DNA from: Acetobacteraceae bacterium
GTDB taxonomy: Bacteria; Pseudomonadota; Alphaproteobacteria; Acetobacterales; Acetobacteraceae
DNA length: 64,000 nucleotides
Direction: 5' to 3'
Assembly: GCA_024280945.1 (NCBI GenBank)
Contig: JAMXLO010000031.1
Span: 59,503 to 123,502, forward strand
Within the stretch, counting starts at the first letter, position 1; every line of letters starts with the position of its first letter. The translations under genes were made by a program, and so were the position numbers. Positions 12,805-21,931 of this stretch are shown here, one piece after another. A model generated the notes under the pieces. The model ran no database searches. It worked only from the letters and a program-made list of their open reading frames with translations, and was not told the origin of the DNA.

Positions 12805-13208
12805 TTCAGCAGATCGATGGTGCGCGTCAGCATGCTGCGCGAAGCCTGCATCACGGACAGGTTGGCGCTGTACGAACGCTCCGCCTCACGCATGTCCATG
12901 ATTTCGACCAGGCTGTTGACGTTCGGCTGCTTGACATAGCCTTGCGCATTGGCCGCCGGATTGGACGGATCGTAGTGCAGCGGGAACTCGCTCTTGTCCT
13001 GGCCGACCTGCTTTACCCGCACAGTCTGCGCACCGAGTTGCTGATCCAGCCGGTTCTCGAAAGAGACGGTCCTACGCCGATAGGGATCCGCACCAGGCTT
13101 CGATCCCGTAGAGTCCTGGTTGGCCAGGTTCTCGGCAATCACCCGCAAGCGCGTGGTCTGCGCGTCCATGCCGCTGGCTGCGATGCTGAGTGCCTTGTCG
13201 AGCTCCAT
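12801..13208 (-). CDS. flgC: flagellar basal-body rod protein FlgC
   Basis: FlgC, 135 residues, a proximal rod subunit. The N-terminal rod motif (SGMDAQTTRLRVIAENLANQ) and the C-terminal PNVNSLVEIMDMREAERSYSAN block are both intact; these pair as a coiled coil in the rod. It lies 14 bp after flgB in the leftward operon. Confidence 0.95.
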   Translation of the reverse strand: MELDKALSIAASGMDAQTTRLRVIAENLANQDSTGSKPGADPYRRRTVSFENRLDQQLGAQTVRVKQVGQDKSEFPLHYDPSNPAANAQGYVKQPNVNSLVEIMDMREAERSYSANLSVMQASRSMLTRTIDLLK

Positions 13209-13222
13209 TCGTCGGGTTCCCG

Positions 13223-13618
13223 CTAGCTCGACGTGCGGCCGAGTGCCGTATTGAACATGCCGAGATAGGTCCGGTAGATCGATGTGACGAAGCTGTGCGT
13301 GGTCTCGGTTTCCGCGAGCTTCACCAGTTGTTCGTCGAGCGACACCGCATTGCCGTCAGCCGAGTGCATGTGCGCGCGATCGACGACCTCGTTCGGAACG
13401 GCGACGGCGAGCGTTCCGGTCAGATGGTTTGGCTGCGTACGCGCCGGTGCAACCGGCTGCACATTGGTCAGCTGCTTGCTGAACGCCTGAACATCGTGTG
13501 GCTTGTATCCAGGTGTATTGGCATTCGCGATGTTCTGGGCCAACACGGCCTGCCGCCGGCTGGCCCAGGCAAGGCGATGCTCAGCCAGATCGAACAGGCC
13601 GATATGCTTTGCGTCCAT
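13223..13618 (-). CDS. flgB: flagellar basal-body rod protein FlgB
   Basis: FlgB, 131 residues, proximal rod subunit and first gene of the leftward flagellar operon. The rod N-terminal motif RRQAVLAQNIANANTPGYK is intact, and the C-terminus has the usual LAETETTHSFVTSIYR helix. Start 13618 (MDAKHIGLFDLAE) fits the family; the upstream 29 codons in frame are not conserved-looking. A CtrA-like site lies 25-39 bp upstream. Confidence 0.92.
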   Translation of the reverse strand: MDAKHIGLFDLAEHRLAWASRRQAVLAQNIANANTPGYKPHDVQAFSKQLTNVQPVAPARTQPNHLTGTLAVAVPNEVVDRAHMHSADGNAVSLDEQLVKLAETETTHSFVTSIYRTYLGMFNTALGRTSS

Positions 13619-13642
13619 GCGAGAGACTGTGCGCCAGTGACT

Positions 13643-13657
13643 TGAATCCACGGTTAA
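13643..13657 (-). promoter_or_regulatory. possible CtrA-type site upstream of flgB
   Basis: On the minus strand the site reads TTAA-N7-TTCA, starting with TTAACC, one mismatch from the CtrA consensus TTAA-N7-TTAA. It sits in the flgB/orf divergent region, a plausible place because CtrA controls flagellar genes in many Alphaproteobacteria. No CtrA gene is in the window. Confidence 0.35.
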
Positions 13658-13726
13658 TGTTCGGTGCGATGCAGTTGGTGTCGGGATAAAGGCTTCGGTA
13701 ATCACGCTGCGGTTTAATCGGTTGCG

Positions 13727-13999
13727 ATGACCGAAGCCGACACCTACGATTCACGGGCTGCAGTTCGCTCGATGGCGGACGAATTGGTCGAAATGATCGG
13801 TATGGCCCGCGTCTTGGCCGCGTCGGGACGTGTCGTCGATCTGACCGGGCTGGAACAGCAGATTGGCCTGCTGTGCGCCAAATCGCTCGATCTGCCTCCC
13901 GATGAAGGTCGCGGCCTGCGCCCAAGCCTGATCGTGCTGTCAGGCGCGATGGAGGCGCTATCACGCGTGCTGGCCGCGCAGGCCGCGCCATCGGGCTGA
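13727..13999 (+). CDS. small hypothetical protein of the flagellar locus
   Basis: A 90-residue acidic helical protein with no signal peptide or membrane segment (ADELVEMIGMARVLAASGR then LEQQIGLLCAKSLDLP). It is the first gene of the rightward unit orf-fliO-fliP and starts 109 bp from the divergent flgB start. Its fixed place between flgB and fliO suggests a flagellar accessory role, such as a chaperone or regulator, but that is inference from position only. The ribosome site is weak. Confidence 0.65.
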   Translation: MTEADTYDSRAAVRSMADELVEMIGMARVLAASGRVVDLTGLEQQIGLLCAKSLDLPPDEGRGLRPSLIVLSGAMEALSRVLAAQAAPSG

Positions 14000-14030
14000 T
14001 CGCACGCTGCTACCGGCAAAAGGCCGCACC

Positions 14031-14303
14031 ATGATCAACGGAGCCAGTTCACTTGTCACCGCCATCGCAGCGCTTGCCGCGGTCATGGCGCTGATCTGGC
14101 TTGCCAGTCGCGCAGCCCGCTTCGGTGGCATCGCGCGCCGCCCGGCAAGCGGTGGCGTGCTGGCGGTTCAGGACGTGCTGATGCTTGACGCACGTCGCCA
14201 GCTTCACCTGGTGCGGTGCGGTGAGCACCGCGTGCTGCTGCTGACCGGCGGTGCACAGGACGTGGTGGTTGGCTGGCTCGATGCGGCCGATCGCGCGCCA
14301 TGA
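14031..14303 (+). CDS. fliO: flagellar biosynthetic protein FliO
   Basis: FliO, 90 residues: one N-terminal membrane helix (about 7-26) followed by a short cytosolic beta domain with the LMLDARRQLHLVRCGEHRVLLLTGG pattern shared by FliO proteins. FliO helps assemble the FliP ring of the export gate. Its stop codon overlaps the fliP start by four bases. The short length is normal for Alphaproteobacteria. Confidence 0.85.
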   Translation: MINGASSLVTAIAALAAVMALIWLASRAARFGGIARRPASGGVLAVQDVLMLDARRQLHLVRCGEHRVLLLTGGAQDVVVGWLDAADRAP

Positions 14304-15043
14304 TCCGCGCGCGCCTGCTCGCTTTCGCCTGCTGCCTGCTGATGCCGATCATGGTGCACGCGCAGTCGGTGAACATCGATCTCGGCGCAGCGGGCGAGGC
14401 CGGCGCGACTGGCCGCCTGGTCCAGATCACCGCCCTGGTGACCGTGCTGTCGCTGGCACCGTCGCTGCTGGTCATGGTCACGGCGTTCACCCGCATCGTC
14501 ATCGTGCTGTCGCTGTTGCGCAGCGCCTTGGCGACCCAGGGCACGCCACCCAACATGGTGCTGATCGGCCTGGCGTTGTTCCTGACGTTCTTCGTCATGC
14601 AGCCGGTGCTGAACGATGCGTGGGTGACGGGGATCGTTCCGCTGACCGAGGGGCGGGTCGGAGAGATGGAGGGACTGCGTCTCGCCATCGAGCCGTTCCG
14701 CCGCTTCATGATCGCCAATCTGCGGCCCGCGGACCTGCAGCTGTTCCTCGACATCGCACATCTGCCTGCGCCGGCGGTCGCCGATGATACACCGTGGCGC
14801 GCCTTGGTCCCGGCGTTCCTGGTCGGCGAACTGCGTCGCGCCTTCGAGATGGGATTCCTGCTGTTCCTGCCATTCATGGTGATCGACATGGTGGTGGCGA
14901 GCGTGCTCATGTCTCTCGGCATGATGATGCTGCCGCCAAGTGTCGTGTCGCTGCCATTCAAGCTGATCTTCTTTGTCCTGGTCGATGGCTGGCGGCTGGT
15001 GTCCGGCAGTCTGGTGCAGAGTTTCGGTGTGTCGCCTTCGTGA
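14300..15043 (+). CDS. fliP: flagellar biosynthetic protein FliP
   Basis: FliP, 247 residues, forms the pentameric core of the flagellar export gate. It has a cleavable signal peptide (residues 1-22, ending VHAQS), as is usual for FliP, then membrane helices at about 45-65, 85-105, 180-205 and 210-230, with the family motifs SLLRSALATQGTPPNMVLIG and FLLFLPFMVIDMVVASVLMS. Coupled to fliO by an ATGA overlap. A short GC-rich hairpin lies 25-40 bp after the stop. Confidence 0.96.
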   Translation: MIRARLLAFACCLLMPIMVHAQSVNIDLGAAGEAGATGRLVQITALVTVLSLAPSLLVMVTAFTRIVIVLSLLRSALATQGTPPNMVLIGLALFLTFFVMQPVLNDAWVTGIVPLTEGRVGEMEGLRLAIEPFRRFMIANLRPADLQLFLDIAHLPAPAVADDTPWRALVPAFLVGELRRAFEMGFLLFLPFMVIDMVVASVLMSLGMMMLPPSVVSLPFKLIFFVLVDGWRLVSGSLVQSFGVSPS

Positions 15044-15208
15044 CTGCGCTGTGTTGAACTGACGCTGGCCGGAAGAGCCGGCTGCGCTGATCTCCGCCGC
15101 TCAGCCTGGCCCGACGTTTGAACGGGTTTTCCTCAACGCAACGAGTTATGATAATCTCACCGGCAAGCAAGCAGGCAGCTGCATAAGCAGCCCGAGTTTG
15201 GAGCCGCG

Positions 15209-18200
15209 ATGAGCGCGACAACAGAGCAGAAATTTGCAGAACTTCGACGCGCCTACGAGGAATTGCGGCAAGAGCATGACGCTGCCCTGGCGGAGTTGCA
15301 ATCGAGCACTGCCGCGCTGGGGCAGCAGCGGAGCAATGGATTCGATGCAGGCTCCCGACCGACGTCAGATCAGGATTTCGCGACTTTAAGAACCGAGAAC
15401 GAGGAACTGCGGGCGGCACAAGCGGCCAGCCTGGAGGTGCTGCAGGCCCTGGTCGCCTCTCCCGGTGAAACCCAGCCGGTATTTGATCTGATAGCGCGCC
15501 GGGCAGCCAGACTGTGTGATGTGCCGATCGCAGCCGTCACCAGATTCGATGGAGCGCTGATACATTTGGTCGCCCACGTCGGCATGGAGCCTGCCGAGGC
15601 AGAGGTCCTTGCAAGGCAGTTTCCACGACCACCGAGTCAGGACATTGCACTGGGGCGGGCGATCCTCAATCGCAGGATGGAGCAGATCGAGGACATAACC
15701 GCCTATCCACACTGTTCCTTCACCCCGCCGCCAAATCAGGGGTCGGTCCTCGCGGTTCCGCTGCTCCGCGACGAGGTGCCACTTGGTGCGATCGCAATCG
15801 GTCGCCGGTTGCGAGGCCCTTTCCCGCGCAATCAGATAACGCTGCTGCAGATCTTCGCGGAGCAGGCGGTGATCGCGATCAGCAGCGCCGAGACCTATCG
15901 CGCGTTGCATGCCCGCACCGCCGATTTGCAGGAGTCGCTCGAATACCGCACCGCCACGAACGACGTGCTGAAGGTCATCAGCCAATCCCAATTCGATCTG
16001 CAACCGGTGCTGGACACCCTGGTCGCGACAGCCGCCCGGCTGTGTGGCGCGGAAATGGCGGCGCTTGCCCGGCGCGAGGGGGAAAGGTTCCGGCTGGTGG
16101 CGAGCCTTGGCCTTCCTCCTGAGTTCGAGGCAGACCGGCGTTTGCAGGGCGCCTTTCGGTTCACCACCCGCAGCGTCAGTGGGCGAGCAGTGCTGGAACG
16201 CCGCGCCATCCATGTCCCTGACGCCTCTACCGATCCTGACTATCCAGAGGTATCGGTGACGGTGGGCCGACAGCGGACATCGCTCGGCGTGCCGCTCTTG
16301 CGTGGCGGAGACGTGATTGGGTGCATGATGCTGGCCCGCCAGCGCGTCGAGCCGTTCACGGATCGGCAGATTGAATTGGTAAGCACATTTGCCGACCAAG
16401 CAGTGATTGCGATTGAGAATGCGCGGCTGCTGACTGAGCAGCGCGAGGCGCTGGAGCAGCAGACCGCGACTGCCGAGGTGTTGCAGGTGATCAACGCTTC
16501 GCTCGGAAATCCGACCCCGGTGTTCGAAGCCATTCTGGAGAAGGCAATCCGGTTGTGCGGCTCCAGTTTCGGCACGCTTATGACTTACGACGGGCATATC
16601 ATGCACCATATCGCGGCACACGGGCTGACGCGGGAGCAGGAGGAGCTGATTATCGACAGACCTCCGACGGCGGGCCAGCCGACAGGACGAATTGCGGACG
16701 GCGAGGACGTTGTCCATCTGTTGGATGCAAGAGATCAGGAAGGATATCGGGACGGGTTTGGGCCCACGCGCTTTTTTGTCGATCAGGTCGGTGCGCGGAC
16801 AGCGATGTGGATTGCGCTTCGCAAAGACAAGGAACTTCTTGGGATTCTGACCATCTTCCGCAGAGAAGTAAGGGCGTTCACCGACAAGGAGACCGAGCTG
16901 GTTCAGAATTTTGCCGCGCAGGCGGTGATTGCGATGGAGAATGCGCGCCTGCTCAACGAACAGCGCCAGGCGCTGGAACAGCAGACTGCGACGGCCGAAG
17001 TGCTGCAGGTGATCAATGCGTCGCCGGGCGACCTCGCACCTGTATTTGAGACGATATTGGAAAAGGCAATGGTGCTCTGCGGGGCGGCGTTTGGTTCGTT
17101 GTATACCTTCGACGGCCACCGCTTTCTCTCGGCGGCACAGCGGGGTGTACCGGCAGCCTACGCGGCATACCGTGAAAGCCATCCGCCAGAACTGTTGGGC
17201 AAGGGCGGGCTTCAACAGGCGGTCCGTACCCGGCGCAGCACGCAAACTGCGGATATGATGGCCGACACGCTGTACTTGGAAGGAAACACCAACGTTCGGG
17301 CAATGGTCGAGCTCGGCGGCATACGGACCGTCGCCGCGATACCGCTGTGCAGAGACGACAGTGTTCCTGGAGTGATCTCCATCTTCCGGCAGGAAGTGCG
17401 ACCGTTTTCCGACCGGCAGATTGCCTTGCTGGAGAGCTTCGCCGCCCAGGCGGTGATTGCGATGGAGAATGCACGCCTGCTGACGGAGCAGCGCGAGGCA
17501 CTGGAGCAGCAGACCGCGACGGCCGAGGTGTTGCAAGTCATCAACGCGTCGCCAGGAGACTTAACTCCGGTATTCGACGCTATATTGGAAAAGGCTCAAA
17601 ACCTCTGTGGTGGTGCTTTTTGGGCTTTACATACGGGGGATGGCGAGACTTACCGGGCGGTTGCTGCGCGTGGCATCACCGATCAGTTTGCAGATGTCAT
17701 CAGGCAGCCGTTCAGCCCTGGTCCAAATCACCCAGTACGGCAGCTGATCGCCGGCGCACCTTACGCAATGGTGCAGGATGGAGCTGAAGTCGACGATGCA
17801 AGAATTCGAAGCGCAATGACACTTGGAGGGATGCATAGCGCGTTGTTTGTGCCGCTGCGAAAAGACAACGCCCTGCTTGGGTACATTGTGGCGAGCAACC
17901 CACTGGTGCAGGCGTTCACCAACAAACACATATCGCTATTACAGAATTTCGCGGCACAAGCAGTGATCGCGGTAGAGAACGCGCGGCTGCTCAACGAAGT
18001 CCGCCAGCGCCAGGAAGAGCTGCGGATCACATTCGAGCACATGGGCGACGGCGTGGCGATGTTCGACGACACCCAGCACCTGGTCGCGTGGAACGGCAAG
18101 TTCCAGGAGATATTCGACCTGCCCGAGGGCCTTCTTGGGCAGCATCTGACGCATGAGGAATACTTACGGTTCCTTGCAGCGCGCGGTGACTTTGGCGCGG

Positions 18201-19231
18201 ATGTCGAGACGGCGGAGCAAATCCTTCAGCTCGTCGCAAGCACCGGGCAACCCTACGGCTACGAACGCACGCGGCCGGATGGCAGGGTGATCGAGGTTCG
18301 CCGCAACCCCGTGCCGGACGGCGGCTTCGTGCTCATCTTCTCCGACATCACCGAGCGCAAGCGCAGCGAGGAAGAGATCCGTGCCGCCCGCGATGCAGCG
18401 GAAGCGGCGTATCGTGATCTGAAGACCGCACAGGCCAGCCTGATCCAGGCGGAGAAGATGGCGTCGCTGGGTCAGCTCACCGCGGGCATCGCGCACGAGA
18501 TCAAGAACCCGCTGAACTTTGTCAATAATTTTGCCAGTCTGTCGGTCGACCTCCTGGAAGAACTGAAGCAGACAGCGGCCCCCGGTCTCGCGATGCTTGA
18601 TGACGCTCGTCGCGCCGAGGTCGACGACCTTGCGAGCACACTGACCAGCAATCTGGGGAAGATCAACGAACATGGCAGACGCGCCGACGGCATCGTGCGG
18701 AGCATGCTGGAACATTCGCGCGGCAGTTCCGGTGAGCGGCGGATGATTGATTTCAATGCCCTGGTCGACGAAGCGCTGAACCTCGCGTACCACGGCGCTC
18801 GCGCCCAGGACCAGAGCTTCAACGTGACGCTGCAGCGCGACCTCGGCGAGGGCATTGCGCCGATTGTGCTGGCGCCGCAGGACGTGACTCGTGTGCTGCT
18901 CAACCTGTTCAGCAACGGTTTCTATGCGGCGCGCGAACGGCAGCGAACGGAGACGATGGCCCGCTTTGAGCCGTTAGTGAAAGTCTCGACCCGCGAGTTT
19001 AACGGTGCAGTGGAGATCAGAGTGCGCGACAACGGCATCGGCATTCCGGCCGAGATCAAGGACCGGCTGTTCCAACCATTCTTCACCACCAAGCCACCGG
19101 GTGAAGGCACCGGTCTCGGCCTGTCGATGAGCTACGACATCATTACGCAGCAGCACAGCGGCAGCATTACCGTGGACAGCAAGGTAGGCGAATACAGCGA
19201 ATTCACCGTCCGGCTGCCGCGGGACGGATGA
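15209..19231 (+). CDS. multi-GAF, PAS sensor histidine kinase
   Basis: A 1340-residue soluble sensor kinase. After a coiled coil (1-75) come five GAF domains (about 80-227, 250-400, 424-574, 600-754 and 774-920), a PAS domain (about 934-1050), a HisKA domain with the phospho-acceptor His1096 in [12 protein letters not shown], and a GHKL ATPase domain (N-box [13 protein letters not shown]1 [10 protein letters not shown]2 [14 protein letters not shown]). No membrane segment or receiver domain is present, so it should respond to cytosolic small molecules and phosphorylate a separate response regulator, none of which is next to it. GAF domains 3 to 5 are joined by almost identical linkers ([19 protein letters not shown]), showing recent duplication. 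Ligands are unknown. Confidence 0.92.
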   Translation: MSATTEQKFAELRRAYEELRQEHDAALAELQSSTAALGQQRSNGFDAGSRPTSDQDFATLRTENEELRAAQAASLEVLQALVASPGETQPVFDLIARRAARLCDVPIAAVTRFDGALIHLVAHVGMEPAEAEVLARQFPRPPSQDIALGRAILNRRMEQIEDITAYPHCSFTPPPNQGSVLAVPLLRDEVPLGAIAIGRRLRGPFPRNQITLLQIFAEQAVIAISSAETYRALHARTADLQESLEYRTATNDVLKVISQSQFDLQPVLDTLVATAARLCGAEMAALARREGERFRLVASLGLPPEFEADRRLQGAFRFTTRSVSGRAVLERRAIHVPDASTDPDYPEVSVTVGRQRTSLGVPLLRGGDVIGCMMLARQRVEPFTDRQIELVSTFADQAVIAIENARLLTEQREALEQQTATAEVLQVINASLGNPTPVFEAILEKAIRLCGSSFGTLMTYDGHIMHHIAAHGLTREQEELIIDRPPTAGQPTGRIADGEDVVHLLDARDQEGYRDGFGPTRFFVDQVGARTAMWIALRKDKELLGILTIFRREVRAFTDKETELVQNFAAQAVIAMENARLLNEQRQALEQQTATAEVLQVINASPGDLAPVFETILEKAMVLCGAAFGSLYTFDGHRFLSAAQRGVPAAYAAYRESHPPELLGKGGLQQAVRTRRSTQTADMMADTLYLEGNTNVRAMVELGGIRTVAAIPLCRDDSVPGVISIFRQEVRPFSDRQIALLESFAAQAVIAMENARLLTEQREALEQQTATAEVLQVINASPGDLTPVFDAILEKAQNLCGGAFWALHTGDGETYRAVAARGITDQFADVIRQPFSPGPNHPVRQLIAGAPYAMVQDGAEVDDARIRSAMTLGGMHSALFVPLRKDNALLGYIVASNPLVQAFTNKHISLLQNFAAQAVIAVENARLLNEVRQRQEELRITFEHMGDGVAMFDDTQHLVAWNGKFQEIFDLPEGLLGQHLTHEEYLRFLAARGDFGADVETAEQILQLVASTGQPYGYERTRPDGRVIEVRRNPVPDGGFVLIFSDITERKRSEEEIRAARDAAEAAYRDLKTAQASLIQAEKMASLGQLTAGIAHEIKNPLNFVNNFASLSVDLLEELKQTAAPGLAMLDDARRAEVDDLASTLTSNLGKINEHGRRADGIVRSMLEHSRGSSGERRMIDFNALVDEALNLAYHGARAQDQSFNVTLQRDLGEGIAPIVLAPQDVTRVLLNLFSNGFYAARERQRTETMARFEPLVKVSTREFNGAVEIRVRDNGIGIPAEIKDRLFQPFFTTKPPGEGTGLGLSMSYDIITQQHSGSITVDSKVGEYSEFTVRLPRDG
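16436..17552 (+). repeat. internal direct repeats encoding GAF-linker helices
   Basis: About 65-bp segments starting near 16439, 16966 and 17490 are nearly identical and encode the same linker ([20 protein letters not shown] with minor changes). They lie in the sensor kinase gene about 525 bp apart, the size of one GAF unit, and are likely sites for unit gain or loss by recombination. Confidence 0.75.
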
Positions 19232-19253
19232 GCCCACTACCGCACAGTACTTG

Positions 19254-20411
19254 TCATAGCAGACGATAGACTGCGGTTTCAAAATCCTGGAACAGCTGGA
19301 CCGCCTTTGCGTCAAAGAAGGGCAGCACCTGCGTCGCATAGACGCCGGTCACCTGCCTGACGGGATCGATCCAGAAATAGGAGTTCGCCAGTCCTGCCCA
19401 GGCGAGCGATCCGGCCGAACGACCGGTCGGCAGCGGCTCGGGGTTGATCAGGAAGCTCAGTCCCCACTGCATGCCGTCGATGAAATCGACATCGTTCGAC
19501 AGCGCTGGCGTGCAGGTCTTCAGCGCGCGGCAGCGTAGATCGCCCATCGCATTGGCTGCCATCGTCGCGACCGTTTCGGGTGCCAGAATGCGCGTGCCGT
19601 CCAGCGTCCCGTTGTTCATGATCATGCGTGTGAACCGGAGATAGTCGCTCACGGTCGAATACAGCCCGCCACCGCCCATTTCGAATTCCGGCTCCTGCGG
19701 CAATTCCAGATCGGTGGGGATGAAGCCTTCCGCGGTCCTGTTGTGCACCTTTGCCAGCCGTTGCCGTTGCGCTGCGCTGATCTTGAAGCCGGTGTCCTGC
19801 ATGCCGAGGGGCTGCAGCAGGTTCTGCTGCATGTAGTCGCTCAGCTTTTGGCCGCTGACAGCCTCGATCGCCTTGCCGGCCCAGTCGATGCCGATTCCGT
19901 AATCCCATCGCTCACCGGGATCGAACAACAGCGGGATCGACAGAGCAGCATTCTGACAGGAAACGATGTCTGGTGTGCCGGTCGTCTCCAGGTAACGTCT
20001 CATCTCGGGGTTCCAGATGTCGTAAACGAAGCCGGCGCTGTGCGTGAGGAGATGGCGCAGGGTGATCGGCTTTTTTGCGGGTCGCAGCCCCGGCGCACCG
20101 TCTGGCGCAAAGCCTTCCAGCACCTGCACCTTGTCCAACTCCGGCAGCACGGACGCGATCGGTGCATCGAGCGAAAGCCGGCCCTGCTCGACCAGTCGCA
20201 TGGCGCAGGTGCCGGTAACGGCCTTGGTCATCGAGGCGATCCACACCACGGTATCAGTGGTCATCGCGGTCCCGGAGCCGGTATCGCGCACACCGGAACC
20301 CGCGGCGAAGATCGGTCCCTCCGCCGTGGCCGCTGCGGCCACGACGCCTGGGACGTCGCCGGCGTCGGTGGCACGTCTCAGCAAATCGACAATCGCTTCG
20401 GTGTTGGCCAT
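19254..20411 (-). CDS. serine hydrolase, class C beta-lactamase/esterase family
   Basis: A 385-residue protein of the beta-lactamase/penicillin-binding-like serine hydrolases (family VIII esterase type). The nucleophile motif S60-M-T-K63 is in a WIASMTKAVTG context, and a tyrosine motif (DYGIGID) is near residue 170. There is no signal peptide, so it is likely cytosolic and more likely an esterase or amidase than an antibiotic resistance enzyme. It ends 23 bp from the convergent sensor kinase. Substrate unknown. Confidence 0.85.
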   Translation of the reverse strand: MANTEAIVDLLRRATDAGDVPGVVAAAATAEGPIFAAGSGVRDTGSGTAMTTDTVVWIASMTKAVTGTCAMRLVEQGRLSLDAPIASVLPELDKVQVLEGFAPDGAPGLRPAKKPITLRHLLTHSAGFVYDIWNPEMRRYLETTGTPDIVSCQNAALSIPLLFDPGERWDYGIGIDWAGKAIEAVSGQKLSDYMQQNLLQPLGMQDTGFKISAAQRQRLAKVHNRTAEGFIPTDLELPQEPEFEMGGGGLYSTVSDYLRFTRMIMNNGTLDGTRILAPETVATMAANAMGDLRCRALKTCTPALSNDVDFIDGMQWGLSFLINPEPLPTGRSAGSLAWAGLANSYFWIDPVRQVTGVYATQVLPFFDAKAVQLFQDFETAVYRLL

Positions 20412-20475
20412 GCGTATCCTCCCACTTGCGTGCTGTCGGCGCTTTCAGGATAGCATCGTATGGCTGCCGCGGGGA

Positions 20476-21213
20476 TCAGGCGCGGTCGAGCAGCGAACGA
20501 ATGCGTCGGTCGTAGTCGGTGGCCAGCGCCTGCATTGCCGCCGCGCAATCCCCGACAAACGCTGGTCCATGCATCAGCGCGAGCATGCGCGGTGCCAGTG
20601 TCGCGAGCCGTCGAATGGTGCGTCCGGTGCTCGGATGCAGGCTGGAGAAATGAAACAAGTCCTCGGCTGCGATCGCAGGGCCGACGATGTCCCCGCTGGT
20701 CGTCGGCGGTGCCTCCCCGGTCTGGGTAAACAGGTCGCCGCACAACAGCGTGCTCGACTGTTCATCGTACAGCACGCCCGCCTCCCAGCCGTGCGGAATG
20801 TGCGGTGTGTCGAGGTAGCGCACACGCCTGCCGTCGCCAAGTCCGATCGTCTCGCCATCTTCGAGCGCGCGTGGCGAACGAGCCGCCATGTCATTGAGCG
20901 ACACCCGGCACGCGGTGTTGCCATGCGCGATCTGCGCCCGTGGTGCCGCGGCCAGGAACTCGTTCATTGCGCCGCATTCGTCTGACTCATAGTGGCCAAA
21001 GGCGATCCAGCGCAGCCGTTCCAGCGGCATCACGCGGGCGATTGCCGCGGCAATGTCCGGGAATGTGGATCGGCGCCCTGTGTGGAAAAGCAGCGGCTCG
21101 TCCGCCGCTATCAGGAACACGTTATAAGTCAGACCAGCCGGTCGGGCGACCATGGGATTATGCAGCGAGATGCGGTAGATGCGATCGGCAATCTCGTCGA
21201 TCCTGGTGTCCAT
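20476..21213 (-). CDS. flavodiiron-type MBL fold metallo-hydrolase, no flavodoxin domain
   Basis: A 245-residue metallo-beta-lactamase fold protein that most resembles the diiron domain of flavodiiron (FprA/ODP) proteins. The metal-binding set is complete: H74-x-E76-x-D78 in GHYESDE, H97, an aspartate in LLCGDLFTQTG, and a late histidine in LALMHGPAF. The flavodoxin domain that delivers electrons in true flavodiiron oxidases is absent, so any oxygen or NO reductase activity would need a separate partner; a hydrolase role is equally possible. It lies 64 bp upstream of the serine hydrolase on the same strand. Confidence 0.8.
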   Translation of the reverse strand: MDTRIDEIADRIYRISLHNPMVARPAGLTYNVFLIAADEPLLFHTGRRSTFPDIAAAIARVMPLERLRWIAFGHYESDECGAMNEFLAAAPRAQIAHGNTACRVSLNDMAARSPRALEDGETIGLGDGRRVRYLDTPHIPHGWEAGVLYDEQSSTLLCGDLFTQTGEAPPTTSGDIVGPAIAAEDLFHFSSLHPSTGRTIRRLATLAPRMLALMHGPAFVGDCAAAMQALATDYDRRIRSLLDRA

Positions 21214-21404
21214 CCTGTTTTCCCCTTACTCCGTCTGCATCGATGCTACGCCTGAAATCTGGTCTGCACATCGGACGTTCCGTTGTCCCGCGCCGGCTCA
21301 TGTCGCCGGGCGTCGAGAAGTGACAAGCGAATCGAGCGTGCTTCACGATCGCGCCAGGAAACAGTCCCGATGTAGGGGTGTGAAGTGCGTCGCACCTGAC
21401 GGTT

Positions 21405-21431
21405 TGCCATGCCGCTAAAACGGCGATGGCA
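21405..21431 (+). promoter_or_regulatory. leader hairpin just upstream of a ribosome site
   Basis: Two nested complementary segments (TGCCAT with ATGGCA, GCCG with CGGC, one bulged G) form a stable hairpin ending seven bases before the AGGGAG ribosome site of the 21452 gene. It could modulate translation or mRNA stability. No known riboswitch class is matched. Confidence 0.4.
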
Positions 21432-21451
21432 CCTTACAGGGAGTGAACACC

Positions 21452-21880
21452 ATGTCCACAACGCAAGCAGAACCCGTATCGCAGCAGCTACCCGTGTTCG
21501 TCGCGGCCAACATGTTCAGCCTCTCCGGCGGCGGCCTGCACGTCAGCTACAGCACGAGTGGTATCGATGGAAAGCCGCATTTCTCCTATCAGGACCCTAT
21601 TCGGTCACTCAGCTTTTCCGGCGATGAGATTCGCAGGGTGGAATGCGACCTTGGAACGGTCGTCAGCGTCACCGTCGTGCGCACCATCGACGCCGGTTCG
21701 ACCTCGTTCAGCCTGCTAGTGCCGCGTGTGAACCTGCAGCCGTTCGGCAATGTCGCCATCAGGACCGATGGCATCACCACGCATCATGCGTTCTCGATCA
21801 TCCCGACGCTCAATCAGGGGCAGCGGGACTTCTACCACGTGACCGCCATGCACGGGACGGCCTCCAACGTCGTGTTCTGA
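21452..21880 (+). CDS. hypothetical beta-rich protein
   Basis: A 142-residue protein with no signal peptide, predicted to be almost all beta strands (for example SVTVVRTIDAGSTSFSLLVPRVNL and a repeated HxxFS pattern). No family recognised. ATG at 21452 is set by AGGGAG at 21438-21443. It is a monocistronic gene with a structured leader and converges on the TRAP receptor gene. The sequence resembles soluble proteins of unknown function rather than an enzyme, since no conserved polar cluster stands out. Confidence 0.65.
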   Translation: MSTTQAEPVSQQLPVFVAANMFSLSGGGLHVSYSTSGIDGKPHFSYQDPIRSLSFSGDEIRRVECDLGTVVSVTVVRTIDAGSTSFSLLVPRVNLQPFGNVAIRTDGITTHHAFSIIPTLNQGQRDFYHVTAMHGTASNVVF

Positions 21881-21931
21881 AAGGCCGTCGGCTTCGGCGT
21901 CCTGGTTCAATGGCGTGGCAGTCGTAAGCGT

